This document shows, in pieces, positions 29,220 through 38,772 of a stretch of 47,465 nt of DNA. The notes below the pieces were generated by a model. The model did not search any database and was not told the origin of the DNA. It saw nothing but the letters and a program-made list of their open reading frames with translations. The stretch's first letter is position 1. Each line of letters starts with the position of its first letter. The stretch is from Stentor coeruleus. Taxonomy: Eukaryota > Ciliophora > Heterotrichea > Heterotrichida > Stentoridae. The position numbers and the translations under genes were made by a program. The DNA lies in assembly GCA_001970955.1 (NCBI GenBank), contig MPUH01000530.1, forward strand, positions 1 through 47,465, given 5' to 3'.

Positions 29220-29764
29220 TTTAGAAATTTTTTGAATAAGATTTTGATTTTGATAATTGATCATTATGATTGTAATGAACTGAAAATAGTTTGAATTTAA
29301 ATGAATTAAATATATTAAAAGATAGGATAATATATAATTTATGAATCAAATAGCATATGAGGTATGTATAAGATGTAAACTTACTTGTAGGATATAATAA
29401 AAATGTTTAAGTCATATATAAATTATAGAGCAATATGAGTACTTATTATAACTTTGGAAACTTTTAGGATATCTGTAGGATATATAAGATGGTATTATAG
29501 ATTATTTAAAAACTGTATGTCTTTTTAAAGTATTAAACCTATACAAAAAATTCAAATCTAATATTTGTACTACACAATCATAAATATTTCTTAAATAAAC
29601 CCAAACTTTCCCTTTATTTTCCTAGCAAAGCCACATATTCAAAAAACTCCCTATCACAATAAAAAATCAACAAAAATCCTAAAATAATCTAACAATTATC
29701 CAAATATCCAACCTAACCAGTATCAAATCATAATCCCTAATAACTATTATTAGTAAATCTATTT
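29220..29764. other. Convergent spacer
   Basis: G-rich, C-poor to about 29500 (3' of V-ATPase E), then C-rich on top from about 29540 (3' of the minus-strand dynein light chain). The skew flips in the middle, as expected for convergent genes. No gene recognised. Confidence 0.5.
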
Positions 29765-30094
29765 CTAAAACGAGACACCAAAGATATTGACTATGCAGTA
29801 CATAGAATTGTTCTCACATTTAATGGCGACACTTCCATCAGTATTGCTATCCCAATAACAAGTTGTACTTATATGCATCCCTGCATCTCCTTTTTGCAAT
29901 ATCACACAAGATACACAGAATTTAAAGTTTGTGCTCATACCTTTTAGATTCTTGACAATATCTTCAGATAGTGAAGCTGTCCAATTTTGAACATCATCTT
30001 GGTTGTACTCTTTATTAGCTAAGAAACTGTTAACTAGCTTATTAACAGATGTTGCGACTTCATCTTTCAATATAGAGAAGGACTCGTGTTGCAT
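29765..30094 (-). CDS. Tctex-type dynein light chain (DYNLT1 family)
   Basis: A 109-residue protein from ATG (30094) to TAA, the full length of Tctex1-type chains (about 110-116). An N-terminal helix pair (about 6-50) is followed by the beta-strand core with the family-typical NFKFCVSCVILQKGDAGMHI, then TTCYWDSNTDGSVAIKCEN (about 78-97). DYNLT dimers bind the dynein intermediate chain in cytoplasmic dynein and in outer and inner arm axonemal dyneins. A TTATAATAATATG arrangement places a TATAATAA element (30096-30104) at the start codon. Confidence 0.93.
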   Translation of the reverse strand: MQHESFSILKDEVATSVNKLVNSFLANKEYNQDDVQNWTASLSEDIVKNLKGMSTNFKFCVSCVILQKGDAGMHISTTCYWDSNTDGSVAIKCENNSMYCIVNIFGVSF

Positions 30095-30106
30095 ATTATT
30101 ATAACC
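30095..30106 (-). promoter_or_regulatory. TTATAATAA element at the dynein light chain start
   Basis: On the coding strand GGTTATAATAAT directly precedes the ATG. Confidence 0.4.
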
Positions 30107-30720
30107 ATATATAGTTGGAAATTATTATGGCATAAGTATTTTCATCGTTGCAGTATTTATAATTTGTGATTATATGGAAGGATAAGTTATGAAGGGTTTA
30201 GGATTTCGGATTAGGAAGGGTTTAGATAAAGATTTGGGTTTTATTGGAAAATTTAGGTTTTTATTGAGATTTTGTGGGCATGGTTTAGGATTTCGGATTA
30301 GGAAGGGTTTAGATAAAGATTTGGGTTTTATTGGAAAATTTAGGTTTTTATTGAGATTTTGTGGGCTAGGTGAAGCTGAATATAGATGTTAAAGAGATTG
30401 AGGATATTTTTGGCAAAGAGGCTGTTGAGGTTTTATAATGTAGTTTTTGAGGTGAAGGGAAGGTTGATGATGATGATAAAATTGAAAAGTATTTTTTATA
30501 GATAATGTATGATTTGTGGGATATGGTTAAGAGAACTTTAAATAGGGGATGAGGGAGATGTGATATAAGAGAATAGAAGATGTGATTATATGAAAACTGA
30601 GATGTTATATACAATTTCAGTTTAGTTAATTTTCATATGGTTATAATAAGCTAATTTTATAATATGTTACATATAAAAACTAATAAAAAAAGTCAAAACT
30701 ATTCGCTTCTAATAACAAAA
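30107..30720. other. Divergent spacer with tandem repeat
   Basis: Strongly G-rich and C-poor on top (promoter side of the minus-strand dynein light chain), up to about 30600. It contains an 87-bp two-copy repeat; the frame at 30189-30392 exists only because this repeat is stop-free and is not called. The CZIB gene starts at 30721 and an ATTTTATAAT run lies at about 30654-30663. Confidence 0.5.
30195..30368. repeat. Two-copy tandem repeat, 87-bp unit
   Basis: 30195-30281 is repeated at 30282-30368 with near identity (the copies differ at their junction ends, GGGCATGG versus GGGCTAGG). No N between them. Confidence 0.85.
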
Positions 30721-31191
30721 ATGGGTATTTTCAAACTCTTATTCAAAGCTCGCTTAGATGGTATAGATTCTATTCTTTTCCCAACAGAAATATCCTGGTT
30801 CTGTAAAATCGCTTGTGCCAGCTGTAGAGAAGTTCACGATAAAGATGTGTCTTTTAGTATAAATGAACAAGTTCAAACAAAAGGTTCCAGAGGGAATTTT
30901 AACTTTGTATATACCTGTAAACTTTGCTCAAAGACATCTACAATTGTATATGTTCATACATCTTTTTCCTCTTATGGAGATAATGAAAGATATTCACCTA
31001 TCATTGAATTAGAATGTCGTGGGTTGAAGATTTTATCTTGGAGTATTGCATCAGGGGCTATGGCAGTGTCAAGTTCAGGGAATAAGTTTTCTGATACGAA
31101 TTTTGCTGAAAATGATTGGTGTGACTATGATGAGGAGATGGGACAACTTGTAGGAGTATATGAAATAGATACGAAAGTAGAAGAATGCTAA
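30721..31191 (+). CDS. CZIB / UPF0587 (C1orf123-type) CXXC zinc-binding protein
   Basis: A 156-residue protein from ATG at 30721 (MGIFKLLFKARLDGID), chosen over ATG 30664 because the family starts at this strand and has about 160 residues. Two CXXC pairs form the zinc site: C32-A-S-C35 and C66-K-L-C69. Other family landmarks are KGSRGNFNFVYTCKLC, IIELECRGL (about 100-108), FSDTNFAENDWCDYDE (about 125-140) and the closing VGVYEI. The human member (C1orf123, CZIB) is a small soluble protein conserved across eukaryotes whose function is poorly known. Stop TAA. Confidence 0.92.
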   Translation: MGIFKLLFKARLDGIDSILFPTEISWFCKIACASCREVHDKDVSFSINEQVQTKGSRGNFNFVYTCKLCSKTSTIVYVHTSFSSYGDNERYSPIIELECRGLKILSWSIASGAMAVSSSGNKFSDTNFAENDWCDYDEEMGQLVGVYEIDTKVEEC

Positions 31192-31548
31192 AGATTAGAA
31201 TTTAGGTTAATAAATATGATTATGATATTACTTTCAAAGTAGCATATATTTTTTGATAGATTTTATATATTTATAAGAAGATTTAATATATATTTCTTAT
31301 AATTTGAATGATTTAATCTATAATATTCCTAACCCTAAAATTTTATTCCTAACCAAACTACAATCTAAACCTCATTATTAAATCCTTCTACTCATAAAAA
31401 TCCACATAACCCTACCTAACCAAACTACAATCTAAACCTCATTATTAAATCCTTCTACTCATAAAAATCCACATAACCCTATATGGCAAACCCTTCTAAA
31501 ATAAATCTCGAAAACCAATTCTTCATGAAATCCCATACTAATTATAAC
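31192..31548. other. Convergent spacer with tandem repeat
   Basis: G-biased at first, then C-rich from 31320 (3' side of the minus-strand dehydrogenase). A 67-bp two-copy repeat fills 31348-31478. No gene recognised. Confidence 0.5.
31348..31478. repeat. Two-copy tandem repeat, 67-bp unit
   Basis: 31348-31414 is repeated from 31415 to about 31478 (CCTAACCAAACTACAATCTA begins each). No N between the copies. Confidence 0.85.
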
Positions 31549-32415
31549 TTAAATTGAACTTTGATAATCATAAAAACCTTTGCCAGATTTCTTCCCTAGC
31601 CACCCTGCCGATACATAATTTACCAGCAAAGGGTTTGGTTTATATTTATCATCTCCAGTTTCTTTATGAAAGTGTTTTAAACTCTCCAATACAAAATCTA
31701 AACCAATTTCATCAGCCATCTCTATTGGTCCCAAGTTCATCCCTGTAACAAATCTCAAAGTTTTATCAATATCTGACTTTTCAGCAACACCCATAGCTAA
31801 TGAGCAAATCGATTCATTAATAAAAGAAAACATTATTCTATTAGCAATAAATCCAGGGAAATCTTGACTAAGTGAATAAGATTTTTTAAGTGATTCAGTA
31901 AATTCAATTGTTTTTTGTATGGTTTCTTGTGAGGTTTGTAATCCTGATACAATTTCTACTATTTTGCTTGCTGTTGGTAAGGCAAAAAAATGCAATCCAG
32001 CAACACGTGATGGGAATTCTGATGCTGCAGCAAGTTTTGTTAGGGATAAAGATGTGGTTGTTGTGAGTAAAAGGCTGTTTTGGTTTATTATAGAGTCTAA
32101 TTTGGAAATGAGATTTGTTTTTGATGTTTGGTGCTCACTTATGCATTCGATTACAACATCTGATGGGATGATTGAGTTTATGTCTGTACTTACGGAAATG
32201 TTAGAAAAAATCGAGTAATAGTCTTGATAGTCGATAAGACCTTTAGATATTCTTTTTAAGAGCAAATTTTCCATGTACATATGAGAACGTGAAAGCATTT
32301 CTTCAGCTGTGTCAACAAGTTTGACATTGTACTTATTGCTTTGAGCCACAAGCATTGCCATTAAAGTCCCGTGGTTCCCTGCACCTATAATGCCAATCAT
32401 GCTTTTACCTTTCAT
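31549..32415 (-). CDS. 3-hydroxyacyl-CoA dehydrogenase family protein
   Basis: A 288-residue protein from ATG (32415) to TAA. The N-terminal Rossmann fold has the NAD-binding GxGxxG as GAGNHG (11-16). Compared with human HADH, the catalytic His is H142 (GLHFF), the paired Glu E154 and the Asn N192 in NRIMF, all with the expected spacing; S122 fits the upstream Ser. The usual HFFNP motif reads HFFALP, so the Asn after HFF is lost. The C-terminal domain ends GWLGKKSGKGFYDY, typical of the family. Substrates are 3-hydroxyacyl-CoAs (beta-oxidation); bacterial-type 3-hydroxybutyryl-CoA dehydrogenases share the fold. I see no clear N-terminal mitochondrial targeting peptide, so the compartment is open. 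Confidence 0.88.
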   Translation of the reverse strand: MKGKSMIGIIGAGNHGTLMAMLVAQSNKYNVKLVDTAEEMLSRSHMYMENLLLKRISKGLIDYQDYYSIFSNISVSTDINSIIPSDVVIECISEHQTSKTNLISKLDSIINQNSLLLTTTTSLSLTKLAAASEFPSRVAGLHFFALPTASKIVEIVSGLQTSQETIQKTIEFTESLKKSYSLSQDFPGFIANRIMFSFINESICSLAMGVAEKSDIDKTLRFVTGMNLGPIEMADEIGLDFVLESLKHFHKETGDDKYKPNPLLVNYVSAGWLGKKSGKGFYDYQSSI

Positions 32416-33027
32416 TTATAGGGTAAATGATATGATGATATGATAATGAAATGTGGAGTAGGAAGTGAATTAGGATTTTTGGTAAGTAAGATGAAAAAGG
32501 ATTTTAGAGAGATTTGATATAGTTTTTAATTGTTTATATTTGGTTTTAAGAGTTTGAAATGAGGAATTTGATTTGATTTTTATAGTGTATATGGTTCATG
32601 TATAAAGATAACTAATTCTTTTAGTTTTTTAGATTTTAATTCTGGGTATTTTTTAATATCAAAAGTTAAAACCAGTATTTAAAACAAGAATTCGCTTTTA
32701 ACTGCCTCTTTAACTATTCTCTATCTTTAGTTCTCCTCACTAATCCACCTGCTATTCTATTTCTCATACACAAAACCTACTATTCAAGCTTCTTTTCAAT
32801 CTTTTTAAATATTAAACCTTATTCTTTCTTCACCCATTTACATATCTTATCATACCACTTCTATTAAAATATCCTCCTTCCTTAAAACTTCAATGCCATA
32901 TATTCAAAAATCTTATAAAAAACGCAAATTTCATATAAAAAACCTAAACTCTATATAAATTCCCTCTCCCAAAAAAATCCTAACCTTTTTTCTAATCCTT
33001 CTCATCCATTATAAATCCTAGCCACAA
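32416..33027. other. Divergent spacer with a sharp skew flip
   Basis: 32416-32600 is G-rich (promoter side of the minus-strand dehydrogenase). 32690-33027 is C-rich: in 32821-33027 I count about 55 C against about 3 G. A TTATAAA element lies at 33009-33015, 12 bp before the uS13 ATG. No gene recognised. Confidence 0.55.
33009..33015 (+). promoter_or_regulatory. TTATAAA element before ribosomal uS13
   Basis: TTATAAA in an otherwise C/T-rich stretch, 12 bp before the ATG at 33028. Confidence 0.45.
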
Positions 33028-33495
33028 ATGGCCTCCTTAGTAGTCACAGAAGAGAAAAACTTCAATCATATCCTCCGTATTATGAACACCAACATCAAAG
33101 GTAAGCAAAAAGTGATGTTCGCTCTTACTGGAATCAAAGGTATTGGGAAGCGATTCTCAAATCTAGTTCTAAAAAGAGCTGGCGTTGACTTAAACAAACG
33201 TGCAGGTGAATTGACGGAAGATGAAATCAATCAGATAGTCACAATAGTGCAGAATCCTGTAGAACATCAAATTCCTGAATGGTTTTTAAACAGACAATGT
33301 GATGTGGTAACAGGTGTGAGTAGTCATGTGGCTGCAAATAATTTGGATGCTAAGCTGCGTGAAGACCTTGAAAGGATGAAAAAAATGATGTTACATCGTG
33401 GATTAAGGCACTGGTGGGGACTTAGGGTTAGAGGCCAGAAGACTAAAACAACTGGCAGGAAAGGAAAGACTGTCGGTGTTAGTAAGAAGAAGTAA
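33028..33495 (+). CDS. RPS18: Small-subunit ribosomal protein uS13 (RPS18)
   Basis: A 155-residue protein from ATG at 33028 to TAA, equal to the eukaryotic cytosolic length (about 152). The N-terminal [20 protein letters not shown], the helix-two-turn-helix [20 protein letters not shown] and the C-terminal [20 protein letters not shown] with its basic tail are all diagnostic. It sits on the head of the 40S subunit and contacts tRNA and the 60S bridge. Trp codons are TGG, which supports the standard code. The downstream flank is G-rich: about 32 G against 3 C in the first 105 bp. Confidence 0.98.
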   Translation: MASLVVTEEKNFNHILRIMNTNIKGKQKVMFALTGIKGIGKRFSNLVLKRAGVDLNKRAGELTEDEINQIVTIVQNPVEHQIPEWFLNRQCDVVTGVSSHVAANNLDAKLREDLERMKKMMLHRGLRHWWGLRVRGQKTKTTGRKGKTVGVSKKK

Positions 33496-33999
33496 TATGC
33501 CTAATAGTATGGCTTTTAGAAAAGGTTTTTGAGGTTTTAAATGAATGAGTGGGTTTGAAGGTTTGTGTGATGATGGAGGTTTAGAGTGAAAATTATGGAA
33601 TTATTTTAGGAATAAATGCATATAGGATATTTTATAAGGGTATTTGAGGCTTTTATTGCTGAAAATCAGATATGCTGTTTTGAATAATACATTTAAAAGT
33701 TGTTGTTTAATTATTAGCTTTGATTTATATTAGTTTATAAAAACTAATACCAAAACTATAGCATATTTTATTACAAAATAGCACTCATTCCATCTAAAAA
33801 AATACTAAAACCAACATGTTCTACATTATAACCTTCTCTCAAATCTCCAAGCCTTGCCAAATTAATCATCTAATCTTAATAAAATATTTCACAAAAAAAA
33901 ACTTTTCCAAAGTTAAAACCTATCCATCATATAAAATTCATCAATAAACTTTCCTAAATTCTAATCAATTCACTTAAAAAATTAATAAAAATCTTTAGC
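33496..33999. other. Convergent spacer
   Basis: G-rich then C-rich, flipping near 33740; convergent 3' flanks of uS13 and CFAP20. No gene recognised. Confidence 0.5.
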
Positions 34000-34572
34000 T
34001 TATTGTTTCTGCAAAGGTAAGAAAAGTTTAAACTCTGGAGGTAATTCTTCTTCAGAATACAGCCTATCAGAGAAATAAATCCTTCTCAATCGGCAATTAG
34101 CATGTAACTGTACCCTAAGAGTCTCAATATAATTAGTCCCATAAGCCCTTCTAGTAAAATCGCTTAAATTAAACTGAATCTGATTCCAACCTTCATCAAG
34201 TCTCATGGGCATTGTGCATATAAATGGTTTAACTCTTGTTGTACTCTGATAATTTGAAGCTCGAAACCTTCTTCTTATATTTTTATCATCTAAAACCTGT
34301 ACTTCAAATGTAAAATATTTTTTAAGGTTCTTTATAATCATAACAAGAAAAGGTAATTTAATACCTAAGGTTTGATTTGGGTCAGCTGGGCATGTAATAA
34401 AAGTTGTCGAAACGTTTGTTCCCATGATTTCGAGGACTGAACTTTGAATATCAGTATCTGTTATTCGTTTGATATGCCCATTTCGAACGCTTTTGTCCCA
34501 AATTTGTAAGGGTTTAGCACCAATGCTGTAGAGGATTGACAGGAATCCTGACTGAAATGTGTTCTTGAACAT
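34000..34572 (-). CDS. CFAP20: CFAP20 (BUG22)
   Basis: A 190-residue protein from ATG (34572) to TAA, matching CFAP20 (193). Highly conserved blocks are present: [20 protein letters not shown] at the start, [40 protein letters not shown], then [20 protein letters not shown] and [24 protein letters not shown]20 is an axonemal doublet inner-junction protein needed for ciliary motion and for tubulin modification; in Paramecium BUG22 loss alters swimming. A TATAATAATAAC element precedes the start (34584-34597). Confidence 0.98.
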   Translation of the reverse strand: MFKNTFQSGFLSILYSIGAKPLQIWDKSVRNGHIKRITDTDIQSSVLEIMGTNVSTTFITCPADPNQTLGIKLPFLVMIIKNLKKYFTFEVQVLDDKNIRRRFRASNYQSTTRVKPFICTMPMRLDEGWNQIQFNLSDFTRRAYGTNYIETLRVQLHANCRLRRIYFSDRLYSEEELPPEFKLFLPLQKQ

Positions 34573-34583
34573 CCTAGTAACTG

Positions 34584-34597
34584 TTATTATTATAAAA
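34584..34597 (-). promoter_or_regulatory. TATAATAA element before CFAP20
   Basis: On the coding strand TTTTATAATAATAA begins about 25 bp before the ATG, inside a C-rich (top-strand G-rich) flank. Confidence 0.4.
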
Positions 34598-36041
34598 AGG
34601 TATGGAAAAATGGATTTGAAAAAAAAACACTGGGTTTGGATTTTATAGAGAGAAAGAGGAAGGGTTTAAGAGAGTGAAAAGAATGCGAGAGATAAGGAAA
34701 AATTTGAAGGTTATAGAAGAATGGTATTAGAAAAGTTGATTAACTTAAGAAGTTGAATAAGATGAGATAGTATTGATTATCAGATTTAAATGAAAGTAGG
34801 TATATGAAATAATATAATTTTGGGTAAAAGGATGAATTTGAGGACATTGATAGGCTTTAGATTGTAAAGAAGGGCTTTGATTTTTTTTTAAAGAGAAGAT
34901 TTTGATGATGATAAGGATAAATTAAGAATTTCTATTTTTTGTATTTAATCTCTTTTTTTAATGAATTACTAAGCTTATTTATATAAAAATAGTGTAATTG
35001 ATTGGTCAATGATATAATTCACTTCACTTCATATTTTTGTTTCCTGTTAAGTTGAATTTCTATAATATCAACATATATATTTTGCTTTAAAAAATATATA
35101 TTAGTTATGATTTTCAAAATTTATAAATTCAGCTTTAAATCCAATATCTTATGCACAACCTCAGATCATTTCTAATATAAACATTAAATAGGCTTATCCC
35201 CAAAACTATTATCACGTCATTAAAGTTACAGTAATAATCAGATATAATTTGACATAAGAAGTATTTATAACATATAAAGATCTAATTCTAACAGAATTAT
35301 TAATCAGATAAAATACACCTGGAGAGGATTTGCTAATTTTATAATCAAAAGACTAAACATAAACTTTGACTACAAACAATGCCCCGATTACTAGCTGGAT
35401 TAGATAATCAAAACTCATAAAAAATTAATTTCTTTCACACAAGAAATCTTTAAACTTATTTAATATAGCTAATATAAAGAAATAGATAGGTTATCATATC
35501 AACATAATTTAAAACAAAAATGCTATATTCGGGAAATTTCATTCATGGATAATCAAGAAAAATATGCAAAAATACAATTTTTTTAAAGTTTCCAGATGAA
35601 AAAATACAGTGTTATATAGAGAAAATACTTGAAAATATTAAAATTAGAAGCTAATTTAAGAGTCTAATGAAAAAGCTTTGAAGTTTGTGAGAGAGGTCAA
35701 GATAGAAGGTAAAAGTAAAAGTTAAGAGAGAAAATTATAAAAATAAATAATGTAGATGATAATGATGAGATATGGGAAAATGGCAATAGATAACTGATAG
35801 GAAGATGCGAGAATCGAAGAAAGAAATTTTGCAGGTAATTTTTGAGAAGATTGAGAAAATATAATTTAGAATAGTTCAGATGTATTATTTTGGAAACTGT
35901 GATCAAGATTAATATTAAGAATAAATGAATTTTCAGATAATTTTTCAAATTATTAGATGAAATAATACTTATTTGATGTTTAGTTTTTTAATATTAATAG
36001 TTTATTATTTAATATATAATTCATACCACAACCTATAATCC
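34598..36041. other. Long AT-rich spacer
   Basis: 34600-34920 is G-rich and C-poor (promoter side of CFAP20). From there to 36000 it is AT-rich without clear skew. The minus-strand frame at 35697-35948 is low-complexity and not called. No RNA or repeat recognised. Confidence 0.5.
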
Positions 36042-38096
36042 TCAACAATACGTAGAACAATACATCAATCCCAAAATTGGCCCGATTATCTCATTCCCAA
36101 GCCTATTCTTATCTAAAAAGCAAAACCTTATATTATCCTTCTCAACCATATTACTCTTATTACACTTCCCACTATAAACTTCTGCATCGATTGGATAAGT
36201 TACATCCAAATCAAAATTCAGCCCTTCAATTGGCTCATTAAATTGAATTAAGTTTTGTTGGTCATAAATCTGTTTGTTTTCTATATTAACAGCAAAAATC
36301 CCATTTGAACATTTTATATTTACAAAAATGTTAGAAAATTTTATTGGTCCAGCTAAGATAATCCCACATATTAATATAGGGATAGATACACATATTTGTA
36401 AACTTAAAATGTTTGTGCCTAAAAAGTTAAAAGAAAAATAGCGTTTATCTTTAGAGTTTATTGGGTAAAGTATTTTAAACAATTGTAAAAGCTCATAATT
36501 TAAGTTTTTTTCTAGTTTTGTAGATGAGTTTAGAGAATTGTTTTGTAAATAATAAAACAACTGGATTTTAGTCCTAATAGGCAATGCAGGAAAGTCTTTA
36601 AAACTTTTAGACAAACCTTCAAATAAATATGCGCATTGCAAATATCTATTAATTAATTCTTTATCCAAATTTAGCAAATCCGTAAGTTCAATAATATCAT
36701 CACTTGGACAATTTCTACATAAAATTTTATAAGTTTTCATGCAAACTCCATAAGATTTATTAGCCTGACAAACCCAGCATTTTTGTATAGTCTTAAAGTA
36801 ATTATAACTTTGAAAGGCCCTTTTAGAAATTTTTAATTGATAGCAAAAGTTTGTATCGCTACAGCAATCATCACATTTTTTTGTATGTAAAGAACATGAT
36901 GAGCATATAATACAATCACAAAAACCATGAAAAGGTAGATTAGAAAATCCAGTATGGTGTCTGCAAATGCTACATTTTGGGAAAATGTAAAGATCTTCTA
37001 TAAAAATAAATCCTTTAAAATATATGCTTTTATTACACATCCAACAATAATTTGATTGAGTAAAACAATTATAACAAAGTAAATGATGGCATGATAATTC
37101 GATTGGCATTCTGTAACCAAGGTAAAAACTTTTTAGGCAATTCTGACAAGCCAAGTTTTGGATTTTGTTTTTTTGTCTGGGCATTTTAGACTCTTTGTAT
37201 TCAATGATACTCCATGAACTTAAGTCTAGTGGCTGTTTTAAAAATCTAACAAGCCTTGAATAAATATGTATCATTTCATCATTATCATCATGTAAACTAT
37301 CAGAGATTTTTTTTTTAAAATCATCTGGGTCTTTTGGGTTAAAATATATATAGTTTATATTACTTAAATCAAGGATGATTGAAGTTTTCGACATAGATGA
37401 GGAACTACTTGATAATGATAAGCTTTTAATATCAGAAATTAATTGACTCTGACGTATTTGGAGCCTTTCAGATAAACATTTTTGACATAAAAATTTATAG
37501 TTATGTTTATTCATAGCTGCAGGAGGAGTTTTTTCATGTTTGTCACAAAAAAATTTCTTTTGAGTGTATTTTTGCATCAAATAAACCATGCATACCCTTG
37601 AATTCAAATTTTTGGTCAAAGATTCTTTTATTAAGCACTTCATCTCGAAACTGAGCTTTTTCTTGCATTTTGTATACAGTTTTGTCAAGGCCTCATATAT
37701 AAAAATATCAGCATTTCTTAGATAAATCAGTTTATATTCTTCAAATTGACTGTTATGATTATTTGTTAGTTTAATTTTATGATCTTCTTCACATATATGG
37801 CATATAGGTTTGAATTTATCATATGAGAAATACAAAGTGTGTTCATTGTGTTTATAACATACTAAAGTGAGTTTACTTAGTTTTTCTTTAAGCCAAGAAC
37901 ATGGTTTGTATTTTTTAACATCTCTTTGATCTCTATAATTGTCTAAAACACATAAAACAAATCCTTGGGTCTTGACATAATAACTAATACAAGCTTTACA
38001 CCAAACATGCCGAGATTTACAGTTCATTACAAGTGGCTCATGGTCATCAGGATTATAAAAACATTGACATGCGGGACAGGTAAATATTGTATCCAT
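36042..38096 (-). CDS. Large multi-zinc-finger (RING and B-box-like) protein
   Basis: A 684-residue protein from ATG (38096) to TGA. It is an unusual series of Cys/His clusters: an N-terminal RING-type half (C7-x2-C, then MNCKSRHVWCKACI), a B-box-like CYKHNEH...CHICEEDH (about 80-107), a second FFCDKHEK...CQKC (about 180-206), a fuller RING (about 316-358; CQNCLKSFYLG...CHHLLCYNCF...CWMC), then further CxxC clusters (CSICRHHTGF, CSSCSLHTKKCDDCC, CWVC, CRNC) to about 460. The C-terminal 120 residues are beta-rich and might be a PHR-like or other beta-sandwich fold, but this is weak. It may be a tandem E3-ligase-like scaffold. No close family recognised. Confidence 0.7.
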   Translation of the reverse strand: MDTIFTCPACQCFYNPDDHEPLVMNCKSRHVWCKACISYYVKTQGFVLCVLDNYRDQRDVKKYKPCSWLKEKLSKLTLVCYKHNEHTLYFSYDKFKPICHICEEDHKIKLTNNHNSQFEEYKLIYLRNADIFIYEALTKLYTKCKKKLSFEMKCLIKESLTKNLNSRVCMVYLMQKYTQKKFFCDKHEKTPPAAMNKHNYKFLCQKCLSERLQIRQSQLISDIKSLSLSSSSSSMSKTSIILDLSNINYIYFNPKDPDDFKKKISDSLHDDNDEMIHIYSRLVRFLKQPLDLSSWSIIEYKESKMPRQKNKIQNLACQNCLKSFYLGYRMPIELSCHHLLCYNCFTQSNYCWMCNKSIYFKGFIFIEDLYIFPKCSICRHHTGFSNLPFHGFCDCIICSSCSLHTKKCDDCCSDTNFCYQLKISKRAFQSYNYFKTIQKCWVCQANKSYGVCMKTYKILCRNCPSDDIIELTDLLNLDKELINRYLQCAYLFEGLSKSFKDFPALPIRTKIQLFYYLQNNSLNSSTKLEKNLNYELLQLFKILYPINSKDKRYFSFNFLGTNILSLQICVSIPILICGIILAGPIKFSNIFVNIKCSNGIFAVNIENKQIYDQQNLIQFNEPIEGLNFDLDVTYPIDAEVYSGKCNKSNMVEKDNIRFCFLDKNRLGNEIIGPILGLMYCSTYC

Positions 38097-38772
38097 TGTA
38101 AATATAGATAAATTATAAGGAAAACCATCGAAGAATAAATGGAAAGTTAGGCTTTAAGAGTGTTTTAGGATTAAATTGAATTTTTAAAATAAGATCCAGT
38201 TAATTCAGTTGAGAGTAATAATTTATTCTTGCAAGTAAAAGAAATGATGATTTAATCTAATAAAATAATTTTATCTAAACTAGCTAAGCCTTGAATATCT
38301 TTTAACTTCTTTATCCTTAGATATTTTCTAATAATCACCTATTGCAAAAAGCTGTAATATAAAATTCTAGCCTAGCAGCAAAGGTCAANAAAAGCTGTAA
38401 TATAAAATTCTAGCCTAGCAGCAAAGGTCAAACTTGTTTCTTAGCTTTGGTCAAGATAAGATTAAACATAGATTTTATAATAATAACTTATAACAGTAAA
38501 GTTAAAAGCACATTGCCGCATAAAAGGTTTAAAACAATAAAATCATTAGAGTTTTCTTTAACAAAAAGCAGCATATAATCCTCATAGTAAATATATTTTT
38601 CAAACATAATTTCTAAAATTTATCTGCTATTTTAAAGTGCACATTAGGGAAACTGTTAAAATAATCATCTACAAAGTATTGATTTCTAATAAAATTATTC
38701 TTTCCTCACCATCTTCCTATTCTAACTAAAATTTTCACAGTTATCTAATTAAAACTCTAAGTAAATAAAAAA
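38097..38772. other. Divergent spacer with an unmerged contig join
   Basis: G-biased beside the minus-strand zinc protein and C-biased near 38700-38772 before the coiled-coil gene. It holds the repeat pair around N at 38389. No gene recognised. Confidence 0.5.
38347..38431. repeat. 42-bp direct repeat around a single N (contig overlap)
   Basis: 38347-38388 equals 38390-38431 with N at 38389. Confidence 0.9.

Noticed and set aside
30189..30392. Plus-strand 67-codon frame made of two identical halves
   Set aside because: It only reflects the 87-bp tandem repeat; G-rich promoter-side spacer of the minus-strand dynein light chain.
35697..35948. Minus-strand 83-codon frame
   Set aside because: Hydrophobic low-complexity text from purine-rich spacer DNA; no domain.
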